64,000 bases of DNA, taken from contig NZ_MAYO01000003.1 in NCBI RefSeq assembly GCF_001691565.1, forward strand, positions 992,001 through 1,056,000, in the 5' to 3' direction. The notes under the pieces were generated by a model. It worked only from the letters and a program-made list of their open reading frames with translations, was not told the DNA's origin and did no database searches. Origin of the DNA: Microbacterium oleivorans (lineage in GTDB: Bacteria; Actinomycetota; Actinomycetes; Actinomycetales; Microbacteriaceae). Shown one piece after another: positions 53,540 through 63,059 of the stretch. Both the position numbers and the translations under genes were made by a program. Position 1 is the first letter of the stretch, and every line of letters starts with the position of its first letter.

Positions 53540-55330
53540 TCACTTCCGCGTGGTCGAGCACTCCTCGGGGCCCGGCTCACCCGCGAACCGGGCGGTCGTC
53601 CACTCGATGAGCTCGTCGAGCAAGGGCGACGGACGCTCCACGACCGCCGCATGCTCGTACCCGTCGTAGATGCGGTAGTCGACGACCTGCCCGGCCGCGC
53701 ACATCCGCTTCGTGAAGGCGGTCTGGGTCGCGACGGGGATCACGCTGTCCGCCCCGCCGTGCGCGAGCAGGACCGGCGCGTTCTGCCGGAGCGGTGCCGC
53801 GTTCTCGCGCAGGTGCACGCCGAGGGTGCCGGATGCCGGGGGCTGCGAGAACAGCCGCGGATCGCCGCTCATGCCGAGCGAGGCGGCGACCGAGACGACG
53901 ATCGACGGATCGGACAGACACCGTTCCGACATCTGCCGGAGGACGGTGTCGGCGCCCGGTCGCACGTACTCGTCGTACGACACGTCGTCATAGATGGATG
54001 AGAACGCCGCGAAGGCGTACGAGGCGAAGATGCTGCCGCCGGTCACGCTCGCGATGTTCTGCACGAGTGCGGGCGGATCGCTCGCCGGCGCGAGCGCCGC
54101 GACGCCCTGCACGTACAGCTCCGGTGCATACTCGCGCGCCATCGAGCCCGCCCAGAGCGCGGCAGCACCGCCCTGCGAGTGCCCCCAGATGACCGTGCGG
54201 GTGCCGAGGTCGGCATCCTGCAGCTCCCGCGCGGCGCGCACCGCGTCGAGCGACGCCGTCGCGCTGGGCGGGCCGATCAGGTACGGATGCGGCCCCTCGG
54301 TGCCGAGGCCGATGTAGTCCGTCGCGACGACCGCCCACCCCTGCCGGATGATCGTCGGCAGGATGTACAGCGCGCCCGACCAGAGTCCGCGCGGCTGCAG
54401 CGAGGGGGCGCAGCTCTCGGAGAACCCCGTCGTGCCGTGGTTCCAGTCGACGATCGGCCACTGCCCGTCGCCCTCCTTCGGCACGACGACCACGCCGCTC
54501 GCGACGCGCACCTCGCCCTTCACACCCGTGGTCGTGTAGAGGATCCGCCATGCGGTCGCTGAGACGGGGATGCCGGCGGTGAACGGCTCCGCACGGATCA
54601 GGCGCCCCGGTTGCCCCGGCATGTCACGGGGCGCGGCGTAGAAGTCGTCGACGACGGTCGAGCCTTCACGCAGCGGCACCGTCACGAGCGCGGTCGTCAC
54701 GGCAAGCGCGACCGATACGAGCGCGGTCACGGTGCGGCCCCATCGGCGGAAGCGGCGGGGCCGGTGGAGGCGCTCGGCCTCGGTGTCACGGCGGCGACGC
54801 AGCCGCGTCCAGAGGTCGGTGACCCCGCTCATGATGAGACGGGCCCCGAACACCACGGCAACGACCAGCAGGGTGATGTCGGGCCAGAACAGCGCGAGGA
54901 CGCCGAAGATCACGCCCGAGATCGAGAAGGCGGCATCCGCGATGCGGGCATCGAGCGTGCGACCCTTCGCGAACACGGCGACGAGTCCCGCGGCGCCCGC
55001 GGCGAACAGCAAGACGCCGACGAGCGTCGCGACGACCCGGACCGTCAGGCCGGGGGTGAGGAGCACGATGAGCCCGCCGACCACCCACGCACCGCCGGTG
55101 ATCGTGCGCCAGCGGGGGCGGGCTCCTTCGCCGTCGCGTCCGGTGAGCTCGAGCACGCCAGTGAGGACCATGCCGCCGCCGATCAGCCAGGCGAGCACGC
55201 CGAGCGCCGTGGTCGGGCGGATGACGATGACGACCCCGAGGACCACGGCGGCCACCGCCACCACGATGCGGACCCACTCGGGCAGGCGCGCGTAGAAGCG
55301 CCCGAGCGCGAGTCGCTGCAGCAGCCGCAT
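53540..55330 (-). CDS. DUF308 (HdeD-like) membrane domain fused to a secretory-lipase domain
   Basis: The 596-residue protein begins with about six hydrophobic segments in residues 15-165, the HdeD/DUF308 pattern (VVAVAAVVLGVVIVIRPTTALGVLAWLIGG; WRTITGGAWVVGGLIVLL). A further anchor near 195-215 leads to an external alpha/beta-hydrolase of the secretory lipase (LIP) type, with GHSQGG near residues 381-386, DSVIP near 535 and HAA near 565 as triad candidates. A lipase working at the membrane is inferred. The pairing of these two domains is unusual. The domain calls are firm; the function is not. Confidence 0.8.
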   Translation of the reverse strand: MRLLQRLALGRFYARLPEWVRIVVAVAAVVLGVVIVIRPTTALGVLAWLIGGGMVLTGVLELTGRDGEGARPRWRTITGGAWVVGGLIVLLTPGLTVRVVATLVGVLLFAAGAAGLVAVFAKGRTLDARIADAAFSISGVIFGVLALFWPDITLLVVAVVFGARLIMSGVTDLWTRLRRRRDTEAERLHRPRRFRRWGRTVTALVSVALAVTTALVTVPLREGSTVVDDFYAAPRDMPGQPGRLIRAEPFTAGIPVSATAWRILYTTTGVKGEVRVASGVVVVPKEGDGQWPIVDWNHGTTGFSESCAPSLQPRGLWSGALYILPTIIRQGWAVVATDYIGLGTEGPHPYLIGPPSATASLDAVRAARELQDADLGTRTVIWGHSQGGAAALWAGSMAREYAPELYVQGVAALAPASDPPALVQNIASVTGGSIFASYAFAAFSSIYDDVSYDEYVRPGADTVLRQMSERCLSDPSIVVSVAASLGMSGDPRLFSQPPASGTLGVHLRENAAPLRQNAPVLLAHGGADSVIPVATQTAFTKRMCAAGQVVDYRIYDGYEHAAVVERPSPLLDELIEWTTARFAGEPGPEECSTTRK

Positions 55331-55458
55331 CCGGTCCCTCCTCCGTCGTCGGCGTGAATCCTCCACGCTAACCGGCGGGACGGATGAGCCGCCTCTCCTC
55401 GACAGCGGGTGACGACCCGTGCAAGGGGGTCGGACGGCAGGGGGCTACAGTGAGCGCC

Positions 55459-56451
55459 ATGGGACGGGCCGGGACGATGCGTGCGAGCGTGCGCGACGTC
55501 GCCGCCCGAGCCGGAGTGTCGACGCAGACCGTCTCGCGCGTGCTCAACGACAGCCCGAACCTGCGACCCGAGACCCGCGCCCGCGTCGAGGCGGCGATCG
55601 CAGAGCTCGGCTACCGCGTCAACAACGCCGCGCGCTCCCTGGGCACCTCGACGACGCGCACCGTCGGCGTCATCGCCTCCGATGCGACGCTCTGGGGCCC
55701 CGGCGCCGGCATCGCCGCGCTCGACGCCGCGGCGCGTGCGGCGGACCGCTGGCTGGCGACGGCCTACGCGGATGCCGCAGACCCGGCATCCGTCACCGAT
55801 GCCGCCCAGCGACTGCTCGCCCAGGGCGTCGATGCGCTGATCGTCGTCGCGGCGCACACCGCGACGCTCCCCGCCCTGCAGGAGGTCGCGGGACGGGTCC
55901 CGCTCGCCGCCCTGCACACCGGCGAGGGCGCCCAGCGGCAGCACACGGGCGCCGCCCTCGCGATCGATCACCTGGTCGCGCTGGGCCACCGCCGGATCGC
56001 TCGGCTCGCCGGACCGGCCGACTGGCTGGAGGCCACGGCCCGCGACGAGGGTGCGGATGCCGCGCTGGCGGCCGCCGGCATCCGTCCCGCGGCCGTATGG
56101 CGCGGGGACTGGAGCGCGGCGGCGGGCGCCACGGCGGCACGCGAGGTGGCGCGGGCGGTGCGCGGTGCCGACGGGCCGACGGCGGTCGCGGCGGCGAACG
56201 ACCAGATGGCGCTCGGGCTCATCGCGGGACTCGTCGCCGAGGGGCTGCGCGTTCCCGACGACCTCTCGGTCACCGGCTTCGACGACAACGCGGATGCCGC
56301 GTTCTACACGCCCGCGCTCACGACGGTGCGCGTGGACACGGCCGGCGAGGCGCGGCGCGTCGTCGCCGAGGCACTGGGCCTTCCGGCCGCTGGAGCTGCG
56401 GCCGAACCGGTGCTGGTCGCCCGCGCGTCGAGCTCCCCGCCGCGCGGCTGA
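55459..56451 (+). CDS. LacI-family regulator, likely arabinose repressor
   Basis: The 330-residue repressor has an N-terminal LacI helix-turn-helix (VRDVAARAGVSTQTVSRVLND near residues 10-30) with the hinge YRVNNAARSLGTS, and a periplasmic-binding-fold sugar domain (TVGVIASDATLWGPGAG; VTGFDDNADAAF near 271). It stands 190 nt before the araDBA operon on the same strand, so it probably controls that operon through the palindrome at 56619. The inducer is probably L-arabinose or a derivative, inferred from context. ATG 55459 or ATG 55477 may be the true start. Confidence 0.85.
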   Translation: MGRAGTMRASVRDVAARAGVSTQTVSRVLNDSPNLRPETRARVEAAIAELGYRVNNAARSLGTSTTRTVGVIASDATLWGPGAGIAALDAAARAADRWLATAYADAADPASVTDAAQRLLAQGVDALIVVAAHTATLPALQEVAGRVPLAALHTGEGAQRQHTGAALAIDHLVALGHRRIARLAGPADWLEATARDEGADAALAAAGIRPAAVWRGDWSAAAGATAAREVARAVRGADGPTAVAAANDQMALGLIAGLVAEGLRVPDDLSVTGFDDNADAAFYTPALTTVRVDTAGEARRVVAEALGLPAAGAAAEPVLVARASSSPPRG

Positions 56452-56480
56452 CCGGGAGCGGGACCGGGGCGCGGTAGCAG

Positions 56481-56540
56481 CGCCCGGCGGCAACAACCGC
56501 GGACATCCGGCGCCCGGCGGCCCGCATCGCGGCCATCCGG
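56481..56540 (+). repeat. 30-nt tandem repeat
   Basis: Two direct copies of a 30-nt unit (56481-56510, 56511-56540) begin CGCCCGGCGG and end CATCCGG. They lie between the LacI gene and araD. The function is unknown. Confidence 0.75.
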
Positions 56541-56618
56541 CGCAGCCGCGCGCGGTTTCTCCGCGGTTCGTGCCGGGCGCGGCGGCCACCACCGGCATCC
56601 GGCTGTGGTGGATACCGG

Positions 56619-56634
56619 ATGTTACCGATAACAT
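56619..56634. promoter_or_regulatory. Candidate operator upstream of araD
   Basis: Perfect inverted repeat ATGTTA-CCGA-TAACAT, ending 7 nt before the araD start. The size and central CG fit a LacI-family operator, and the nearest regulator gene (55459) belongs to that family. Confidence 0.65.
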
Positions 56635-56641
56635 CGACGGC

Positions 56642-57352
56642 ATGACCGATCTCGATGAGGCGATCGCGAGCGTCCGCGCGGACGTCGCCGCCCTGCACGC
56701 CGAACTCGTCCGCTACGGCCTCGTCGTCTGGACCGGCGGCAACGTCTCGGGCCGCGTCCGCGTGGGCGAAGACCGCAGCGCCGACCTGTTCGTCATCAAG
56801 CCGTCGGGCGTCTCCTACGACGACCTCGCGCCCGAGAACATGATCCTCTGCGACCTCGACGGCAACGTCGTTCCCGGCAGTGCCGGAAGCGACCGGTCGC
56901 CCTCGAGCGACACCGCGGCGCACGCCTACGTCTACCGGAACATGCCCGAGGTCGGCGGTGTCGTGCACACCCACTCCCCGTACGCCGTCGCCTGGGCCGC
57001 GCGCGGCGAGGAGATCCCCTGCGTCATCACCGGCATGGCCGACGAGTTCGGCGGGCCGATCCCCGTCGGACCGTTCGCGATCATCGGCGACGACTCGATC
57101 GGCCGCGGCATCGTCGAGACGCTGAGCGGCCACCGCTCCCGCGCCGTCCTCATGCAGAACCACGGTCCGTTCACGATCGGCGTCAGCGCGAAGGATGCCG
57201 TCAAGGCCGCCGTCATGTGCGAGGACGCCGCCCGCACGGTGCACTTCGCGCGCCAGGGCGGTGAGCTCATCCCGATCCCGCAGGACAAGATCGACGCGCT
57301 CTACAACCGCTACCAGAACGTGTACGGCCAGAGCACGGACGCCCGCCGATGA
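56642..57352 (+). CDS. araD: L-ribulose-5-phosphate 4-epimerase
   Basis: The 236-residue enzyme of arabinose breakdown has aldolase-II-like metal ligands: HTHSPYAVAWAARG near residues 101-114 (two His), QNHGPFTIG near 177 (third His), and an N-terminal GGNVSGRV phosphate-binding segment near 31. IKPSGVSYDDL near 57-67 is typical. It starts 7 nt after the palindromic operator, consistent with an almost leaderless repressed transcript. It overlaps araB by ATGA, the order being araD-araB-araA. Confidence 0.93.
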   Translation: MTDLDEAIASVRADVAALHAELVRYGLVVWTGGNVSGRVRVGEDRSADLFVIKPSGVSYDDLAPENMILCDLDGNVVPGSAGSDRSPSSDTAAHAYVYRNMPEVGGVVHTHSPYAVAWAARGEEIPCVITGMADEFGGPIPVGPFAIIGDDSIGRGIVETLSGHRSRAVLMQNHGPFTIGVSAKDAVKAAVMCEDAARTVHFARQGGELIPIPQDKIDALYNRYQNVYGQSTDARR

Positions 57353-59025
57353 GCGCCGCCTCCGTCATCGCCGGCGGCGGCGCCGCCCTGGGCATCGAGC
57401 TCGGCTCGACCCGCATCAAGGCGTGCCTCGTCGACGCGAGCGACCCGACCACCGTCCTCGCCGTCGGCAGCCACGAGTGGGAGAACGCCTTCGAGAACGG
57501 TGTCTGGACCTACGCCGAGGACGCGATCTGGTCGGGCCTGCAGGCGGCGTACGCCGACCTGATCGCCGGCGTCCGCCGCCAGGGCGCCGAGCTGACCGAC
57601 CTCGCCGGCATCGGTGTCTCGGCGATGATGCACGGCTACCTCGCCTTCGACGCCGACGGCACCCTGCTCGTACCGTTCCGCACCTGGCGGAACACCTCGA
57701 CGGGAGCGGCTGCTGCGGAGCTGACCGACCTGCTGGGCGTCAACATCCCGCTCCGGTGGTCGATCGCCCACCTGCACCAGGCCGTGCTCGACGACGAGGC
57801 GCACGTTGCGTCGATCGCGACCATCAACACCCTCGCCGGCTGGGTGCACGAGAAGCTCACCGGCCGCTTCGCCTTGGGCGTCGGCGACGCGTCGGGCATG
57901 TTCCCCATCGGCACCGACGGGCAGTATGACCGCGACCGCATCGCCGCCTACGATACGCACGCCGCCGGGTTCCTCGCCGGCCGCAGCCTCCCGGACCTGC
58001 TGCCCGAGGTGCTCCCCGCGGGAGCGGATGCCGGGACTCTCACCGCCGCCGGCGCCGCCCTCCTCGACCCGACCGGCACGCTCCGGCCCGGCGCGGTCGC
58101 CGCGCCCGCCGAGGGCGACGCAGGCACCGGCATGGTCGCCACGAACGCGGTCTCGCCGCGCACGGGCAACGTCAGCGCAGGGACGAGCATTTTCGCGATG
58201 GTCGTCCTCGAACGCCCCCTCGAGCGCGTCCACACTGAGATCGACCTCGTCACGACTCCCGCGGGAGACCCCGTCGCGATGGTCCACTGCAACAACGGTG
58301 CGAGCGAGCTGGCGTCGTTCGCCGGACTGTTCGCGCGGTTCGCCGCGGCATCCGGTCGGTCCCTCTCGACGGATGCCGTCTACGAGACGCTCCTGCGCGA
58401 AGCGCTCGAGGGCGCAGCGGATGCCGGTGGGGTCCTCGCGTACAACCATCTGAGCGGCGAGCCGATCGCCGGACTCGACGAGGGCCGCCCGCTCGTGGTG
58501 CGCACCCCCGACGCGGACTTCTCGCTCGCGAACGTCATGCGCGCGCAGGTCTACGGCGTCTTCGCGACGCTCGCGATCGGCATGCAGACGCTCGCCGACG
58601 AGGGCGTCGCGCTCGACGCGATGTTCGCGCACGGCGGGGTGTTCCGCACCGCCGGCGTCGCGCAGCGCTTCCTCGCCGGCGCACTCGATGCACCCGTCAC
58701 CGTCGGTGACACCGCGGCCGAGGGCGGCGCGTGGGGCATGGCCGTGCTCGCGTCGTTCGCCGTCGCTCGTCGGTCCGCTCCGGGGACGCAGGATGCCGCC
58801 GGCGCGGTGTCCGGGCGACCGGATGCGTCCCGGCAACTGACCGCCTACCTCACCGACCACGTGTTCGCCGGCGCAGCCTCGGCCACCGTCGACCCCGACC
58901 CGGCCGACGTCGCCGGGTTCGCCGACTACCTCGCGCGCTACCGCGACGGCCTGGCCGTCGAGGGCGCCGCCGTCACCGCTCTGCCGCTGCGCGGCATCCG
59001 CTCATCGAACGAAGGAACAGCATGA
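57349..59025 (+). CDS. araB: Ribulokinase / FGGY-family carbohydrate kinase
   Basis: The 558-residue kinase has the FGGY fold. [17 protein letters not shown] near residues 10-26 is the N-terminal phosphate-binding region, [11 protein letters not shown] near 87-97 carries the substrate contact, and [15 protein letters not shown] near 275-289 and [18 protein letters not shown] near 426-443 form the ATP-binding half. It phosphorylates L-ribulose (inferred from its place between araD and araA). It overlaps both neighbours by ATGA, so the three genes are translationally coupled. Confidence 0.9.
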   Translation: MSAASVIAGGGAALGIELGSTRIKACLVDASDPTTVLAVGSHEWENAFENGVWTYAEDAIWSGLQAAYADLIAGVRRQGAELTDLAGIGVSAMMHGYLAFDADGTLLVPFRTWRNTSTGAAAAELTDLLGVNIPLRWSIAHLHQAVLDDEAHVASIATINTLAGWVHEKLTGRFALGVGDASGMFPIGTDGQYDRDRIAAYDTHAAGFLAGRSLPDLLPEVLPAGADAGTLTAAGAALLDPTGTLRPGAVAAPAEGDAGTGMVATNAVSPRTGNVSAGTSIFAMVVLERPLERVHTEIDLVTTPAGDPVAMVHCNNGASELASFAGLFARFAAASGRSLSTDAVYETLLREALEGAADAGGVLAYNHLSGEPIAGLDEGRPLVVRTPDADFSLANVMRAQVYGVFATLAIGMQTLADEGVALDAMFAHGGVFRTAGVAQRFLAGALDAPVTVGDTAAEGGAWGMAVLASFAVARRSAPGTQDAAGAVSGRPDASRQLTAYLTDHVFAGAASATVDPDPADVAGFADYLARYRDGLAVEGAAVTALPLRGIRSSNEGTA

Positions 59026-60524
59026 CCCTCTCCACCAGCCTCGAGCAGTACACCGTCTGGTTCGTCACCGGCAGCCAGAACCTCTACGGCGAGGAGACGC
59101 TGCGGCAGGTCGCCGAGCAGTCGCAGGCCGTCGCGGCGGGCCTCGCCGGCCTTCCCGTCACGGTCGAGTGGAAGCCGGTCCTGAAGGACTCCGACTCGAT
59201 CAAGCGGCTCGCCCTCGACGCGAACGCGGACGACTCGGTCATCGGCGTCATCGCGTGGATGCACACCTTCAGCCCCGCGAAGATGTGGATCTCGGGGCTC
59301 GACGCGCTCCGCAAGCCGCTGCTGCACCTGCACACGCAGGCGAATGTCGAGCTGCCGTGGAACGACATCGACTTCGACTTCATGAACCTCAACCAGGCCG
59401 CCCACGGCGACCGCGAGTTCGGATACATCCAGACGCGCCTGGGCGTCTCGCGCAAGACCGTCGTCGGCCACGTCTCGAACCCCGTCGTCGTGCAGCAGAT
59501 CGAGGACTGGGAGCGCGCGGCCGCGGGTTGGCAGGCGGTCAAGACCCTGAAGCTCGCCCGCTTCGGCGACAACATGCGCTACGTCGCCGTCACCGAGGGA
59601 GACAAGACCGAGGCCGAGCTGCAGTTCGGCGTCCAGGTCAACACGTGGGGTGTGAACGAGTTGGCGGATGCCGTGGCCCAGGCATCCGAGGCGCAGATCG
59701 ACGCCCTCGTCGAGGAGTACGTCGCCTCGTACGACGTGGCCGACGAGCTGCTGCCGGGCGCGGAGCGGCACCAGTCGCTCCGCGACGGCGCGGCGATCGA
59801 GATCGGGCTGCGCTCGTTCCTCGAGGCCGGCGGCTTCGGCGCGTTCACGACGTCGTTCGAGGACCTCGGCGCGCTGACGCAGCTGCCCGGACTCGCGGTG
59901 CAGCGCCTCATGGCCGAGGGTTACGGTTTCGGCGCCGAAGGCGACTGGAAGACGGCGATCCTCGTGCGCGTCGCGAACGTCATGGGCTCGGGCCTGCCCG
60001 GCGGGGCGAGCCTCATGGAGGACTACACCTACGACCTCGTGCCCGGCAACGAGCGGATCCTCGGCGCGCACATGCTCGAGGTGTCGCCGTCGCTCACGAC
60101 CTCGAAGCCGCGCCTCGAGGTGCACGAGCTCGGCATCGGCGGCAAGGCCGATCCCGTGCGGCTGGTCTTCACGGCGGATGCCGGTCCCGCCCTCGTCGTC
60201 GCGATGAGCGACATGCGCGACCGGTTCCGTCTCGTCGCGAACGTCGTCGAGAACGTCGACGCCCCCGACCTCCCGAAGCTCCCGGTCGGCCGCGCCGTGT
60301 GGAAGCCGTCGCCCGACTTCGCGACCTCGGCATCCTGCTGGCTCGCGGCCGGCGCCGCGCACCACACCGTCATGACGACGGCCGTGGGGATCGAGGTGTT
60401 CCGCGACTTCGCCGACATCGCCGGAACCGAGCTGCTCGTCATCGACGAGGACACGACGGTGCGCGGGTTCCAGAAGGAGCTCCGCTGGAACCAGGCCTAC
60501 TACCGCCTCGCACGCGGGCTGTAA
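59022..60524 (+). CDS. araA: L-arabinose isomerase
   Basis: The 500-residue metal enzyme converts L-arabinose to L-ribulose. Landmarks are [16 protein letters not shown] near residues 11-26, [15 protein letters not shown] near 81-95, [11 protein letters not shown] near 105, the metal-ligand Glu in [15 protein letters not shown] near 301-315, and the His in [20 protein letters not shown] near 340-355. It is last in the araDBA operon; a strong terminator follows 12 nt after the stop. Confidence 0.96.
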   Translation: MTLSTSLEQYTVWFVTGSQNLYGEETLRQVAEQSQAVAAGLAGLPVTVEWKPVLKDSDSIKRLALDANADDSVIGVIAWMHTFSPAKMWISGLDALRKPLLHLHTQANVELPWNDIDFDFMNLNQAAHGDREFGYIQTRLGVSRKTVVGHVSNPVVVQQIEDWERAAAGWQAVKTLKLARFGDNMRYVAVTEGDKTEAELQFGVQVNTWGVNELADAVAQASEAQIDALVEEYVASYDVADELLPGAERHQSLRDGAAIEIGLRSFLEAGGFGAFTTSFEDLGALTQLPGLAVQRLMAEGYGFGAEGDWKTAILVRVANVMGSGLPGGASLMEDYTYDLVPGNERILGAHMLEVSPSLTTSKPRLEVHELGIGGKADPVRLVFTADAGPALVVAMSDMRDRFRLVANVVENVDAPDLPKLPVGRAVWKPSPDFATSASCWLAAGAAHHTVMTTAVGIEVFRDFADIAGTELLVIDEDTTVRGFQKELRWNQAYYRLARGL

Positions 60525-60536
60525 GACGCACGCAAG

Positions 60537-60570
60537 AACGCCCCGGTGCCGTTGTGGCGCCGGGGCGTTT
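60537..60570 (+). terminator. Rho-independent terminator of the ara operon
   Basis: Arms AACGCCCCGGTGCC and GGCGCCGGGGCGTT, with one G-T pair, flank GTTGT and are followed by T. It begins 12 nt after araA. Confidence 0.9.
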
Positions 60571-60703
60571 CGCGTGTGCCGGGCCACCGGGGCTCGGATT
60601 CGGATGATGCGCTCGGTTTCGGACCGGCTTCCCCGTTCTCATCCGAACCCGGCGAAGATCTCCGAATCCGGCGACGGAATGGACCTGTGGATGCCGGGCG
60701 AAC

Positions 60704-61252
60704 TCAGTGCCCGCCGTGGCCGTGGCCGGGCATGAAGACCTCGTTCACCGAGGCACCGGGAGCGTCGCTGCCGATGGGGGTTGCGGCCAGTGCCGGCGTC
60801 ACGAGGCCCGCGAGCAGGAAGGCGCCGACGATCAGACCGCCGATGCTCGTGCGCGCCGCGGTCCGCGCCACCGGCCGGCTGCGGCGTCCGCGGCCGAGGC
60901 GTCGCAACGCGATCGCCGACACGACGCCGACGGCCAGGGACAGGGCGGCCGACACGACCACGGGGTAGAAGCTCACCTGCGCCGGGCCGACGAGCATCAG
61001 CCCGACGAGCAGGACGATCCCGGCCAGTGCGACGGCGACACCGGCGCGCGGAGTCGCGAGCCGACCCTTCGCCAGCGTCAGGACACCCCAGGTGAGCGTC
61101 GCCGCACCGCCGGTGGCGAGCAGGATGCCGATGCCGCGGTCGGCGGCATCGGCACCCTTCACGATCGCGCCCGCGCCCAGTCCGAGCTGCAGCAGCCCTG
61201 CTCCCCATGCGGCGAGAGCCGGCCAGGAGCGGACCAGGACGGACGGCGACAT
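60704..61252 (-). CDS. Membrane protein with His/Gly-rich tail
   Basis: The 182-residue protein has four or five hydrophobic segments (about residues 8-30, 40-62, 68-88, 93-115, 138-156), a basic loop near 118-132 (RRLGRGRRSRPVAR) and a C-terminal GHGHGGH that could bind a metal. It is coupled to the DUF4383 gene by a TGATG overlap. No family was recognised. The last hydrophobic stretch, ending in an Ala-rich TPALA, could also resemble a signal sequence, but it is C-terminal. Confidence 0.6.
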   Translation of the reverse strand: MSPSVLVRSWPALAAWGAGLLQLGLGAGAIVKGADAADRGIGILLATGGAATLTWGVLTLAKGRLATPRAGVAVALAGIVLLVGLMLVGPAQVSFYPVVVSAALSLAVGVVSAIALRRLGRGRRSRPVARTAARTSIGGLIVGAFLLAGLVTPALAATPIGSDAPGASVNEVFMPGHGHGGH

Positions 61253-61662
61253 CAGACGGCCGCGCGGGTGGAGACCTGCTTGTCGGCGGCGATGCCGACA
61301 CCGAGCAGCACGATCGCGCTCGCGAGGTGCAGGAAGTGGTCGGCCGTGTTCAGGGCGAGGATGTTCGCGGCGCTGCCGACGATGAAGAAGCCGACGATGC
61401 CGAGGAGCAGGTAGGCCGCGCCGACGACGATGTTCACGCCCTTGGCGGCGCGGACATTCGACAGACCGCCGATGAGCAGCGCCGCACCGATCAGCAGGTG
61501 CGCGATGTTGTGCAGCGGGTTCACCATGAAGATGCCGAGCAGGAGCCCGCCCTCGTCTGCCAGGAAGTCGACACCCCCTGTCACGGTGAAGCCGAGCAGA
61601 CCGACGAGGATGTACACGGCGCCGAAGATGACGGCGACGAGGCGGTTGGGTGAGCTGGTCAT
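61252..61662 (-). CDS. DUF4383-family membrane protein
   Basis: The 136-residue protein matches DUF4383. It has four hydrophobic segments, with conserved MVNPLHNIAHLLIGAALL near residues 46-63 and LNTADHFLHLASAIVLLGVG near 104-123. Such proteins are common in actinobacteria, with unknown function. It is the first gene of a two-gene unit with the His/Gly-rich protein. The 290-nt gap to glycerate kinase has no supported gene. Confidence 0.88.
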   Translation of the reverse strand: MTSSPNRLVAVIFGAVYILVGLLGFTVTGGVDFLADEGGLLLGIFMVNPLHNIAHLLIGAALLIGGLSNVRAAKGVNIVVGAAYLLLGIVGFFIVGSAANILALNTADHFLHLASAIVLLGVGIAADKQVSTRAAV

Positions 61663-61952
61663 GTGAGTGTCCCTCCATTGGTGCGACGGATGCCGCGGGC
61701 CGTGCGTTCAGGTGCTACACAGCATTCGGTGCGAGACCGGGAACGGATTGCGTCCCGGTCGTCGTCGCGACTGTAGGGATGCGCCTGCGCCTCCGCGCAG
61801 GGCTTGTGACGCTTCCGGGCCCCTGCTATGGAACCGCTACCGTGCTCGTCCGGTCGCACCGACGCGCAGCGGCGAGCCGCGTCGAGCAGGCCGCCGGCGT
61901 GGGCGATCCATTCGGCGCGCGACCACTCCCCGACGGGCGCCGACGTCCTCGG

Positions 61953-63059
61953 TCAGCCGTGCCGGCTCGCGAGGGTCCGGCCGGCGTCCCGCAGCCAGCG
62001 TTCCGGATCGGCCATCGACGCCCCGGCGCTGCCGGCCAGCTCGGTCGTCGAGACGGCGTGCACGAACCCCGACGTGTCGGCATCCGCTCCGATACGGCCG
62101 GCGACGACCGCCACCGGCACCGACTGCGATGCCGCGACCGCGCGGACGAAGGCGGGCACCTTTCCCGCCGCGGACTGACCGTCGTACGATCCTTCGCCGG
62201 TGATGACGAGGGATGCCGCGGCCACCGCGCCGGCGAGGTCCACGAGCTCGGCGACCCGGCCGGCGCCCGGCACGAGGTCCGCACCCCAGGCGGCGAGCGC
62301 GAAGCCCGTACCGCCCGCGGCGCCCGCACCGGGGAGCGACGGATCGGCGCCCGTGGCGTGACGGGCGATGCAGGCGGCGTACCGCTCGAGCACGCCGTCG
62401 ACCAGCTCGACGTCGGCGGCGGTGAGACCCTTCTGCGGCCCGAACACCGCCGCCGCACCGGAGGGTCCGGTGAGCGGATTCGTGACGTCGCTGAGGACCG
62501 TCACCCCGCCCGCGGGCATCGGACGCACGTGCGTGAGGTCGATCGCCGAGACAGCGGCGAGTCCGCGCGCACCCGCGGGCACGTCCCGCCCGTCGGCGTC
62601 GACCATGCGCGCACCGAGCGCACGCAGCATCCCGCTGCCGCCGTCGGTCGAGGCCGACGAACCGATGCCGAGGACGAGTCGGGTGACACCGGCGTCGAGC
62701 GCCGCCGCGATCGCCTGCCCGAATCCCGTCGTATCGGCATCCCACGGCAGTCGGTCCTCGCCGAGGAGTTCGATGCCGCTCGTCGAGGCGAGTTCCACGA
62801 CGCCCGTGCCGTCCGGCAGGAGAAGCCACGACGCGTCGACGGCGGTGCCGCGGGGCCCGCGGACCCGCACCGGCTGCCGCTCGGCACCGGGGACGGCGGC
62901 GGCGAAGGCGTCGAGCGTGCCCTCTCCCCCGTCCGCCATCGGCCGCAGGACGAGGTCCGCTGCGGGGTCCACCTCGCGCCACCCGGCCGCGACGGCTGCC
63001 GATGCGGCGGCAGCGGCGACCGAGCCCTTGAAGCTGTCGAGCGCGACGACGATGGTCAT
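61953..63059 (-). CDS. glxK: Glycerate kinase
   Basis: The 368-residue enzyme belongs to the GlxK/GarK family (glycerate to 2- or 3-phosphoglycerate). It starts MTIVVALDSFKGSVAAAAAS. Family landmarks are RPMADGGEGTLDAFA near residues 41-55, GIGSSASTDGGSGMLRALG near 130-148, and VITGEGSYDGQSAAGKVP near 285-302. ATG 63059 overlaps the stop of the upstream LacI gene (ATGA), suggesting that this regulator controls it. Confidence 0.93.
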   Translation of the reverse strand: MTIVVALDSFKGSVAAAAASAAVAAGWREVDPAADLVLRPMADGGEGTLDAFAAAVPGAERQPVRVRGPRGTAVDASWLLLPDGTGVVELASTSGIELLGEDRLPWDADTTGFGQAIAAALDAGVTRLVLGIGSSASTDGGSGMLRALGARMVDADGRDVPAGARGLAAVSAIDLTHVRPMPAGGVTVLSDVTNPLTGPSGAAAVFGPQKGLTAADVELVDGVLERYAACIARHATGADPSLPGAGAAGGTGFALAAWGADLVPGAGRVAELVDLAGAVAAASLVITGEGSYDGQSAAGKVPAFVRAVAASQSVPVAVVAGRIGADADTSGFVHAVSTTELAGSAGASMADPERWLRDAGRTLASRHG

